Source: Bradyrhizobium sp. 195
Lineage (GTDB): Bacteria > Pseudomonadota > Alphaproteobacteria > Rhizobiales > Xanthobacteraceae
Length of the DNA: 64,000 bases
Direction: 5' to 3'
NCBI RefSeq assembly: GCF_023101665.1
Contig: NZ_CP082161.1
Location: 7,546,501-7,610,500 of the forward strand
In this document: positions 48,741-56,426 of the stretch, piece by piece
Position numbering within the stretch: the stretch's first letter is position 1
Layout of the letters: each line of letters opens with the position of its first letter
Notes under the pieces: generated by a model
Databases searched by the model: none
What the model saw: only the letters and a program-made list of their open reading frames with translations
Told to the model about the DNA's origin: nothing
Program-made: the position numbers and the translations under genes

Positions 48741-49898
48741 ATGAACAGATCGCAGGACTTCGATCAAGGCTTCGATCTGGTCGAACGTGCCCGCGCCATT
48801 GCGCCGTTGATCGCGCGCGAAGCCGACGAGATCGAGCGGACGCGGCGGCTGACGCCTGTCGTCGTCGCCGCGCTGATCGACAACGGGCTCTATCGCGCGC
48901 TGCTGCCGCAGAGCCTCGGCGGCGCGGAAGCCCCGATCGAGAGCTTCATGCAGATGCTGGAGGAGATCGCGAAGGCGGACGCCTCGACCGCCTGGTGCCT
49001 CGGCCAGTGCAGCGTCTGCGCGATGATCGCGGCCTCGCTCGACCACGATACCGCCCAAGAGATCTTCAACACGCCGCCCGGCATTCTCGCCTGGGGCGCG
49101 ATCGCGCATGAGGCCCGCAGCGTCGACGGCGGCTATCGCGTCACCGCGCGCTGGGATTTTGCTTCAGGGTCGCGGCAGGCGAGCTGGCTCGGGGCGCATG
49201 TGCGCATCGTCAACGGCACGCCGCGGACGAACGCCGATGGCTCGCCGGAGGTGCGCACCATCCTGTTTCCGGCCGCGCGCGCGGTGCTGCACGACGTCTG
49301 GCAGGCGATCGGGCTCGCCGGCACCGGCACGGATTCGTACGAGGTAAGCGACCTCTTCATCCCCGAGCGTTTTACGGCGTTCCGCGACGTGCCATCGGCG
49401 TTGCAGGAGAAGGGCCCGCTCTACAAGATCGGCACCGGCTCGGCCTTCAGCCTCGGCTTTGCCGCGGTCTCGCTCGGCGTGGCGCGCGCCACGCTGGATG
49501 CCGCCATTGCGCTGGCACGTGGAAAGCAACAGTCGCTCGCCGCCGGCGCAATGCGCGACAATGGAGCGGTGCAGGGCCTGATCGGCCGCACCGAGGGGGA
49601 TTTGCGCGCCGCGCGCGCCTACCTCTACGCGACCGCGCATGCGATGTGGCGCGACCTCTGCGCGACCGGCGAATTCAGCGCGGCGCATCGCAGCGCGGTC
49701 CGCCTGGCTGCGACATGGACGATCCAGCAATCGACCGGGGTGGTCGACACGGCCTATCACATGGCCGGCGCGACCGCGGTGTTCCGCAGCAACCCGTTCG
49801 AGCGGCGGTTTCGCGACATGCATGCGATCGCCCAGCAGATCCAGGCGCGCGATACGCATTATGAGGATGTGGGGAAGGCGATTTTGGCGGGGGGTTGA
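48741..49898 (+). CDS. Acyl-CoA-dehydrogenase-fold flavoprotein (possible monooxygenase)
   Basis: A 385-residue protein of the acyl-CoA dehydrogenase / group D flavin monooxygenase fold: RLTPVVVAALIDNGLYRALLPQSLGG at the N-terminus, AWGAIAHEARSVDGGYRVTARWDFASGSRQASWLGAHV in the middle beta domain, and a C-terminal helical domain ending FERRFRDMHAIAQQIQARDTHYE. I did not find the usual catalytic Glu of acyl-CoA dehydrogenases, and related proteins (DszC, HsaA) are FMNH2-dependent oxygenases. It follows an MFS transporter by 11 bases, so an uptake-and-degradation pair is likely. Substrate unknown. Confidence 0.83.
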   Translation: MNRSQDFDQGFDLVERARAIAPLIAREADEIERTRRLTPVVVAALIDNGLYRALLPQSLGGAEAPIESFMQMLEEIAKADASTAWCLGQCSVCAMIAASLDHDTAQEIFNTPPGILAWGAIAHEARSVDGGYRVTARWDFASGSRQASWLGAHVRIVNGTPRTNADGSPEVRTILFPAARAVLHDVWQAIGLAGTGTDSYEVSDLFIPERFTAFRDVPSALQEKGPLYKIGTGSAFSLGFAAVSLGVARATLDAAIALARGKQQSLAAGAMRDNGAVQGLIGRTEGDLRAARAYLYATAHAMWRDLCATGEFSAAHRSAVRLAATWTIQQSTGVVDTAYHMAGATAVFRSNPFERRFRDMHAIAQQIQARDTHYEDVGKAILAGG

Positions 49899-49920
49899 TC
49901 GCTTCCACGCTGACGGTGCG

Positions 49921-50040
49921 CTCCCTCCCCCGCTTGCGGGGGAGGGTTGGGGAGAGGGTGTCTCCGCAACGGGACAATCCCCTAGAGGAGAAAGCCCTCA
50001 CCCGCGCCTTCGGCGCGACCTCTCCCGCAAGCGGGAGAGG
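49921..50040. repeat. Palindromic element CTCCCCCGCTTGCGGGGGAG...CTCTCCCGCAAGCGGGAGAG
   Basis: Two hairpins with the pattern CCCGCTTGCGGG, joined by CCGCGCCTTCGGCGCG. It lies between convergent genes. Confidence 0.8.
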
Positions 50041-50119
50041 TTATCGTAGAGAGCCGCGCTTCCCTTACATTAGGGAGATACTTGCGAAACGCGAAGAAGT
50101 GGCTCCGAAGGAGCGATGC

Positions 50120-52330
50120 TCACGCCACCAGTGCCGCATCCTCGCCGTCAATCCCGCGCTGGGCAGCGAGCAGGCTGATGATCTCGGCATTCGGCCGGGC
50201 CTTGCTGAACAGAAAGCCCTGGCCTTCGTCGCAGCCCTCGGTGCGGAGGCAGCTGAGTTCGGCTTCGGTCTCCACGCCTTCGGCGGTGATGGTGACGCCC
50301 AGGCCTTTGCCGAGGCTGACGATGGAGCGGATGATCGCCTGGGCCTCACGGTTGGCGCCGAGATCGCGCACGAAGGACTGGTCGATCTTGATCTTGTCGA
50401 AGGGGAAGCTGCGCAAATAGCTGAGGCTGGAATAGCCGGTGCCGAAGTCGTCCATCGAGATGCGCACGCCCAGCGCGCGCAGCGCATGCAGGCTCGCCAG
50501 CACCTGCGCGCTCTTTTCCAAAAGCAGCGTCTCGGTGATCTCGAGCTCGAGCCGCCGCGGCGACAGGCCGGAATGCTTCAAGGCGTCGGTGACGATCGAG
50601 AGCAGATTGCCGCTGCGGAACTGCAACGGCGACAGGTTGACGGCGACGCGGACGTCGTCCGGCCAGGCTGCGGCATCCAGGCAGGCCCGGCGCAGCATCA
50701 AGCCGCCGAGCGGATTGATCAGGCCGGTGTCCTCAGCGACCGGAATGAACTCGGCCGGCGAGACCATGCCGCGCTCGGCATGCGGCCAGCGCACCAGCGC
50801 CTCGAACCCGGTGATGCGGCCGCTCTGGAGGTCGATCAGCGGCTGGTAATAGGGGCGCAGCACGTCGTTCTGGATGGCGTCGCGCAGCTCGACCTCGATC
50901 TTGCGGCGGCTCTGCGCTTTTGCATCCAGCGCGGCCTCGAAGAAGGCGAAGCTGCCGCGCGCGTCGAGCTTGGCCCGTGACAGCGCCATGTCGGCGCTCT
51001 TGAGCAACTTTTCGGATTCATCGCCGTCGCCAGGCGCCATCGCGATGCCGATGGAGGCGCCGATCACCACGGAATGGCCGTCGAGCAGATAGGGATCGGC
51101 GATGGCTTCCAGGAGACGCTTGGCCAGCATCACCGCGTCTTCGGGCCGCGCCAGACCGCTTTGCACGATCGCGAACTCGTCGGAATTGAGCCGCGCCAGC
51201 GCATCTTCCTCGCGCAAGGTGGAGCGCAGCCGCTTGGCGACGCCGCGGAGCAGTGTGTCGCCGACCGCGTGTCCCAGCGTGTCGTTGACCGACTTGAAAC
51301 TGTCGAGCCCGAGGATGAGCAGCGCGACCTTGTCGGTGCTGCGCCGCGTGTGCAGCAGCATCTCGTCCACCTGCTGGCGCAGCAGATTGCGGTTGGGCAG
51401 GCCGGTCAGCCCGTCATGTTGGGCCATGAAGGCAAGCCGCGCCTCCGCGCGCTTGCGCTCGGTGATGTCCATCAGCGCGAGCAGCACCGCCGGCCGCTCG
51501 GCATAGGTCAGTTCGCGCGAATAGATCGCAAGGTCGATCAGCGCTCCGTCGGCCTTGACGTGCTTCCAGGTACGGCCTGCCTGCTCCTCGCCGGTGGGAT
51601 CGGCGGTCCAGGGCGGCTCGCTGTCAAAAGCCTGCAAGGAGCGGATCTTCAGGCGCTCGAACTCGGCGCGGCTGTAGCCGTAATGCGCAACCGCGGCGTC
51701 GTTGACGCCGAGGATGCGCTCGTCGTCCAGCGCGCACACGATCATGGGAACGGGATTGCCGTCGAACAGCAGGCGGAACGAGGCCTCGCGCTGCTTCAAT
51801 TCGGTGATGTCGACGCGCAGGCCGACGACGCCGCCGTCGTCGGTCAAGCGCTCCTCGATCAGGATGACGCGGCCGTCCGACAGCTGCTGCTCGTGGCGCG
51901 CGGCGGGTTGATAGAGCTTTTGCAGCCGCTCGGCGATCCACTCCTCTTCGTGGCCGATGGCTTCGGGATAATCACCGCGTGCGACGCCGATGCGCAGCGT
52001 GTCTTCGAGACGTGCGCCTTCTTCGAACAGATCGGCGGTCTTGCGGTAGATCTCGGCGTACTTCTTGTTCCAAAGCACGTAGCGGCCGTCGGCATCGAGA
52101 AACACGATGCCCTGCGGCAGGATGTCGATGGCCTGGCGCAGGCGCTCATGGGATTTGCGCGCTTCCGCGATCGCGGCTTCCGCCTCGGCGCGGCTGCGCA
52201 GGACTTCGTCGCGGTCCGAACGGGTTCGCGACGCGCGCGCCAAGCGCGGCTTGCGTGGCAATCGGCCGGCGCGGGCACGCGCGCTTCCGTTTCGTTTCCT
52301 TGTTTTTCGAGAGCCCAAACCCAACTTCAC
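50120..52330 (-). CDS. PAS-GGDEF-EAL cyclic-di-GMP protein, GGDEF site degenerate
   Basis: A likely cyclic-di-GMP phosphodiesterase. With the GTG start at 52330 it has 736 residues: coiled region, two PAS domains (about 60-180 and 184-295), a GGDEF domain (298-465) whose signature reads RLNSDEF instead of GGDEF, and a complete EAL domain (from about 478) with GFEALVRW, ITETLLL, DDFGTGYSSLSYL, KIDQSFV, AEGVETE and QGFLFSKA. So synthesis is probably lost and hydrolysis kept; the GGDEF half may bind GTP as an allosteric domain. There is no clear membrane helix. The frame is open to 52609; the start could be further upstream. Confidence 0.85.
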   Translation of the reverse strand: MKLGLGSRKTRKRNGSARARAGRLPRKPRLARASRTRSDRDEVLRSRAEAEAAIAEARKSHERLRQAIDILPQGIVFLDADGRYVLWNKKYAEIYRKTADLFEEGARLEDTLRIGVARGDYPEAIGHEEEWIAERLQKLYQPAARHEQQLSDGRVILIEERLTDDGGVVGLRVDITELKQREASFRLLFDGNPVPMIVCALDDERILGVNDAAVAHYGYSRAEFERLKIRSLQAFDSEPPWTADPTGEEQAGRTWKHVKADGALIDLAIYSRELTYAERPAVLLALMDITERKRAEARLAFMAQHDGLTGLPNRNLLRQQVDEMLLHTRRSTDKVALLILGLDSFKSVNDTLGHAVGDTLLRGVAKRLRSTLREEDALARLNSDEFAIVQSGLARPEDAVMLAKRLLEAIADPYLLDGHSVVIGASIGIAMAPGDGDESEKLLKSADMALSRAKLDARGSFAFFEAALDAKAQSRRKIEVELRDAIQNDVLRPYYQPLIDLQSGRITGFEALVRWPHAERGMVSPAEFIPVAEDTGLINPLGGLMLRRACLDAAAWPDDVRVAVNLSPLQFRSGNLLSIVTDALKHSGLSPRRLELEITETLLLEKSAQVLASLHALRALGVRISMDDFGTGYSSLSYLRSFPFDKIKIDQSFVRDLGANREAQAIIRSIVSLGKGLGVTITAEGVETEAELSCLRTEGCDEGQGFLFSKARPNAEIISLLAAQRGIDGEDAALVA

Positions 52331-52825
52331 TCGTCCCAATCGCGCCCAGTGGGCGCAAGTTTTGGGGCAAGTGTCTGAAAGAAAGGTAATCTTGGGTGAC
52401 CGCGCCCGCCGGGGCCGCCCCTTGCGAATACCGAGAGCCCGGCTCTCGTGCCTGTTCGCGCGGCGCAAGCGGGCCGGATGGCGCGCCAGACCCGGTGGCC
52501 TCGTCGCAATCGGGGAGAGAGATGGCGCAAAAACATGCCCTCTCCATGAATCAATTCCGCCCGCGCGTCCGATTGCACACGGGATCGAAACGGGCATCGT
52601 TCCGCGCACGAATTTTAGTCAATGCAGGATACGGTTATCGCACTGTTAAGGATCGGGCTGGCTCGCGACAAGACGACGACTTTCGGACGACTCATTGGAC
52701 ATGAGGATCGTCATCCCGGGCGCAGCTTTACGCTGAGGCAACGGCTGTCAAGACGCCGTGAGATTGCGGCTGGGCGAAAGCCTCATTCTTAACCCCGACG
52801 CGGCGTTGGGTTATAAGGGCTGCGC
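52331..52825. other. Gap with no supported gene (495 bases)
   Basis: The PAS-GGDEF-EAL frame stays open upstream to 52609, but the added residues are Arg/Pro-rich and look non-coding. A TTAACC motif at 52790 lies 36 bases before mepA. Nothing else recognised. Confidence 0.5.
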
Positions 52826-53770
52826 ATGAGTCCCCGCCACATCGCCCCTCTCCTGCTTGTCATGACGCTCCTGGCCGCCGGCGGCGCGCTGGCCCAGGAC
52901 AAGGGCAGCGTCACGCCGAAGCCGCTGCCGCCGCTCGCCAATCCCAACGACCCGGAGCTCGCCGCCAAGGAGCTGTTCGCGCGAAAGCTGCTGCCGTCGA
53001 AGGGGTCGGCCCATGTCATCGGCTCCTACACCAAGGGCTGCATCGGCGGCGCGGATCAGATGCCGGTCAACGGCGACCATTGGCAGGTGATGCGGCTGTC
53101 GCGCAATCGCAGCTACGGTCACCCCGAGATGATCGCGCTGATCAAGCGGCTCGCGGCCAGGGCGCACAAGAACGCGGGATGGCCGGGCATCCTGGTCGGC
53201 GATATTGCCCAGCCGCGGGGCGGCCCGGCGCTGTCAGGCCATGCCAGCCATCAGATCGGCCTCGATGCCGACATCTGGCTGACGCCGATGCCAGACCGCC
53301 GCCTCTCGCGCGAGGAGCGCGAGGACATGTCGGCGGTGATGATGGTGCGCCCCGACCGGCTCGACATCGATCCAAAAGTGTTCACATCAGGCCATGTGCT
53401 GGTGCTGCGCGATGCGGCGCGGGAGCCGGCGGTGCAGCGCATCTTCGTCAATGCCGCGATCAAGAAGGCGCTGTGCCGCGAGGCCAAGGGCGACCGCGCG
53501 TGGCTGTCGAAGATCCGCCCATGGTGGGGCCACGACTACCACTTCCACATCCGCATGCATTGCCCGGCTGGCGCCGGGGAATGCGAGGGTCAGCCGTCGC
53601 AATCCGAGGACGAAGGCTGCAAGCCCGCCGACCTCTCCTATTGGTTCTCCGACGCGGTACTGCACCCCAAGCCGCCGCCGGAGCCGCCAAAACCGAAGCC
53701 GCCGATGACGCTGGCGCAGATGCCGGCGGCCTGCAAGGCGGTGCTGCATGCGGCGGATGCGAAGCCGTAG
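52826..53770 (+). CDS. mepA: Penicillin-insensitive murein endopeptidase
   Basis: A periplasmic zinc endopeptidase that cuts D-alanyl-diaminopimelate cross-links in peptidoglycan. The 314 residues include a signal peptide (to about residue 23, GALAQD), the zinc-binding block SGHASHQIGLDADIW, and the LAS-type late motif WWGHDYHFHIRMHCP, followed by a disulfide-rich stretch (CEGQPSQSEDEGC). The C-terminal tail is Pro/Lys-rich (PKPPPEPPKPKPP). Single gene, downstream of a divergent cyclic-di-GMP gene. Confidence 0.96.
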   Translation: MSPRHIAPLLLVMTLLAAGGALAQDKGSVTPKPLPPLANPNDPELAAKELFARKLLPSKGSAHVIGSYTKGCIGGADQMPVNGDHWQVMRLSRNRSYGHPEMIALIKRLAARAHKNAGWPGILVGDIAQPRGGPALSGHASHQIGLDADIWLTPMPDRRLSREEREDMSAVMMVRPDRLDIDPKVFTSGHVLVLRDAAREPAVQRIFVNAAIKKALCREAKGDRAWLSKIRPWWGHDYHFHIRMHCPAGAGECEGQPSQSEDEGCKPADLSYWFSDAVLHPKPPPEPPKPKPPMTLAQMPAACKAVLHAADAKP

Positions 53771-53803
53771 CGTGTTGTTGGCACACTGTCGCCACCCCAC
53801 CGC

Positions 53804-53972
53804 CGTCGTCCCCGCGAAGGCGGGAATCCATAACCACGGGAAGAAATCGTTGTGCGAGCAGGCCACTCCGAATCCCCGTAACCACGCCCGCCTGGGGCTA
53901 TGGGTCCCGGATCGGCGCTCCGCTCAGGACAACGCTACGCGTTGCCCAGAGCTTCGCTTGTCCGGGACGACG
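53804..53972. repeat. Two palindromic repeat fragments before modA
   Basis: CCGTCGTCCCCGCGAAGGCGGGAATCCA (53804-53831 shortened here to its hairpin CCCCGCGAAGGCGGG) and a second element (53902-53972) with ends TCCCGGATC and TCCGGGACGACG. They fill most of the 376-base gap before modA. No ModE box was recognised. Confidence 0.6.
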
Positions 53973-54146
53973 ACCCAGGTTTGACCTCGCGGCCCGGCCT
54001 GCTATCTTCGCCGGCAGCGATATCCCTGCCGGCCGTAAGCCGCAGCCGGGCCCGTGGAACAGCGCTTCCGCCCGTCGCAACCTGACCCACCAACGCTAGA
54101 GCTGCGCGTGCATCCTGGACGCGCGACCTCGCAGGGAGCGCTCTCC

Positions 54147-54932
54147 ATGAATCGTATTGCCGAACTTGTCACCGCCTTCGTCGTCCTCGCAAGCGCGAGC
54201 CTTTCGCCTGCTGCTGCCGAGGACAAGACCATCACTGTGTTTGCCGCGGCGTCGATGAAGAACGCGCTCGACGAGGTCGACGCTGCCTACACCGCCAAGA
54301 CCGGCGTCAAGTTCTCGGTCAGCTATGCCGCCAGCTCGGTGCTGGCGAGGCAGATCGAGCAGGGCGCGCCGGCCGACGTGTTCGTCTCGGCCGACACCGA
54401 CTGGATGGACTACGCGACAGCCAGGAAGACCATCAACGAGTCTTCCCGAGTCAATCTGCTCGGCAACAGCATCGTGCTGATCGCGCCGAAGGATTCCAAA
54501 GTCGACGACGTCACCATCGCGCAAGGTTTTGACCTCGCCAAGCTTGCCGGCGACGGCAGGATCGCGACCGGGGACGTCAAGTCGGTGCCGGTGGGCAAGT
54601 ATGCCAAGGCGGCACTCGAAAAGCTCGGGGCATGGCAGGCCACCGAGCCGAAATTCGCCATGGCCGAGAGCGTACGCGCGGCGCTGACGCTGGTGGCGCG
54701 CGGCGAGGCCAATCTCGGCATCGTCTATGCCACCGACGCCAAGGTCGAGCCCGGCGTCAAGATCGTCGGCACCTTCCCGGCGGATTCGCATCCCGCGATC
54801 ATCTATCCCGTCGCCGCGACCACGACCGCGAAAGGCGAGGCCAAGGATTATCTCGCCTTCCTGCGCTCCTCGGCCGCCAAGACCATCTTGGAAAAATACG
54901 GCTTCAGGTTCCTGATCAGCCCCACGACGTGA
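54147..54932 (+). CDS. modA: Molybdate ABC transporter substrate-binding protein
   Basis: A periplasmic binding protein for molybdate (and tungstate). The 261 residues have a signal peptide (ending near SPAAAED) and the family start KTITVFAAASMKNALDE, followed by VSYAASSVLARQIEQGAPADVFVSAD and the ARGEANLGIVYATDA region. The ATG at 54147 follows GGGAGCG. First gene of modABC. Confidence 0.95.
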   Translation: MNRIAELVTAFVVLASASLSPAAAEDKTITVFAAASMKNALDEVDAAYTAKTGVKFSVSYAASSVLARQIEQGAPADVFVSADTDWMDYATARKTINESSRVNLLGNSIVLIAPKDSKVDDVTIAQGFDLAKLAGDGRIATGDVKSVPVGKYAKAALEKLGAWQATEPKFAMAESVRAALTLVARGEANLGIVYATDAKVEPGVKIVGTFPADSHPAIIYPVAATTTAKGEAKDYLAFLRSSAAKTILEKYGFRFLISPTT

Positions 54933-54945
54933 TATCTCCGGCTTG

Positions 54946-55641
54946 ATGTCCGAGATTTCTCCCGCCGAATGGACCGCGATCCTGCTCTCGCTCAGGGTCG
55001 CGATCATCGCAACGCTGGTGGCGACGCCATTCGGCATCGCGCTCGCGTGGCTGCTGGCGCGGCGTGATTTCTGGGGCAAGTCGGTGCTCGATGCCGTCGT
55101 GCATCTGCCGCTGGTGCTGCCGCCTGTCGTCACCGGCTATCTGCTGTTGTTGACGTTCGGCCGGCGCGGCCTCGTCGGCGGCTTCCTCGCCGACACGCTC
55201 GGCATCGTCTTCGCCTTCCGCTGGACCGGCGCGGCGCTTGCCTGCGGCTTGATGTCGTTCCCGCTGCTGGTGCGGCCGATGCGGCTGTCGATCGAGGCGA
55301 TCGACCGCCGGCTCGAGCAGGCCGCCGAGACGCTCGGCGCCGCCCCCTGGAAAGTGTTCTTCACGGTGACGCTGCCGCTGGCGCTACCCGGTGTGCTCGC
55401 CGGCATGGTGCTCGGCTTTGCCAAGGCGATCGGCGAGTTCGGCGCCACCATCACCTTCGTCTCCAACATTCCCGGCGAGACCCAGACGATTTCGTCCGCG
55501 ATCTACTCGCTGATCCAGACACCGGACGGCGACGCAGCCGCGGGCCGGCTCGTGATCGTCTCGATCGTGCTCGCGCTGGGCGCGCTGATCGCGGCCGAAT
55601 GGTTCGCCCGCCGCGCCACCGCGCGATTGCACGGGAACTGA
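54946..55641 (+). CDS. modB: Molybdate ABC transporter permease
   Basis: A 231-residue inner-membrane permease with about five helices and the EAA loop (EQAAETLGAAPWKVFFTVTLPLALPG). It starts 13 bases after modA; an in-frame TTG at 54943 is directly ahead of the ATG. It pairs with ModC. Confidence 0.95.
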   Translation: MSEISPAEWTAILLSLRVAIIATLVATPFGIALAWLLARRDFWGKSVLDAVVHLPLVLPPVVTGYLLLLTFGRRGLVGGFLADTLGIVFAFRWTGAALACGLMSFPLLVRPMRLSIEAIDRRLEQAAETLGAAPWKVFFTVTLPLALPGVLAGMVLGFAKAIGEFGATITFVSNIPGETQTISSAIYSLIQTPDGDAAAGRLVIVSIVLALGALIAAEWFARRATARLHGN

Positions 55642-55643
55642 TC

Positions 55644-56306
55644 ATGCTGCGGGTCGACATCGAAAAACAGCTCGGCGAGTTCTCGCTGTCCGCGACCTTC
55701 ATCGGCGAAGGCCGCGTCATCGGCCTGTTTGGCGCCTCCGGCGCCGGCAAGACGTCGCTGGTCAACATGATCGCAGGGCTGCTGCGGCCCGACCGCGGCA
55801 GCATCGTGATCGACGGCGAAACCGTCGACGACACCGCGGCCGGCGTCCACGTCCCGACCTGGCGCCGCCGCATCGGTTATGTCTTTCAGGACGCGCGGCT
55901 GTTTCCGCATCTCAACGTCGCGCAGAATCTCGACTACGGCCGGCAGATGAACCGCCTGGCGCCCGATCCTGCCCAGCACAAGCGCGTCATCGACCTGCTC
56001 GATCTCGGCGCGCTGCAGGGTCGCCGCCCCGGAAAGCTCTCCGGCGGCGAGCGGCAGCGCGTCGCGCTCGGTCGCGCGCTGCTGTCGAAGCCGCGCCTCT
56101 TGCTGCTCGACGAGCCTCTCGGCGCGCTCGACGAGGGGCGCAAGCTCGAGATCCTGCCTTATCTGGCGCGGCTGCGCGACGAGGCCAATGTGCCGATGGT
56201 TTATGTCAGCCACGACGCCGCCGAGCTGCGCCAGCTCGCGACGCAGATCGTGATGCTGAAGCAGGGCCGGGTGACGAGCTTTGGCGGGGTGAAGGTGCTG
56301 GCGTGA
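55644..56306 (+). CDS. modC: Molybdate ABC transporter ATPase, short form without Mop domain
   Basis: The energising ATPase: Walker A FGASGAGKTS (from Gly30), signature LSGGERQRVALGRAL, Walker B LLLLDEPLGALDE and the late His in VSHDAAE. Only 220 residues are present, compared with about 350 in Escherichia coli ModC; the C-terminal molybdate-binding Mop domain is missing. Two bases after modB. A palindromic repeat starts 25 bases after the stop. Confidence 0.95.
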   Translation: MLRVDIEKQLGEFSLSATFIGEGRVIGLFGASGAGKTSLVNMIAGLLRPDRGSIVIDGETVDDTAAGVHVPTWRRRIGYVFQDARLFPHLNVAQNLDYGRQMNRLAPDPAQHKRVIDLLDLGALQGRRPGKLSGGERQRVALGRALLSKPRLLLLDEPLGALDEGRKLEILPYLARLRDEANVPMVYVSHDAAELRQLATQIVMLKQGRVTSFGGVKVLA

Positions 56307-56330
56307 CGTAGCCCGGCACAGCTCTCTCCG

Positions 56331-56418
56331 CCGTCATTGCGAGCGCAGCGAAGCAATCCAGAATCCCTCCGCAGCGGCAGCCTGGATTGCTTCGTCGCAA
56401 GAGCTCCTCGCAATGACG
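56331..56418. repeat. Palindromic element CCGTCATTGCGAGCG...CTCGCAATGACG
   Basis: Same element as at 33577 and 26727, with GAAGCAATCCAGA and CTGGATTGCTTC inner arms. It lies between convergent modC and the antiporter gene. Confidence 0.85.
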
Positions 56419-56426
56419 AGGAAATA

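Noticed and set aside
56307..56426. Mop domain of modC in another frame after 56306
   Set aside because: The sequence there is a palindromic repeat with no Mop-like coding in any frame.
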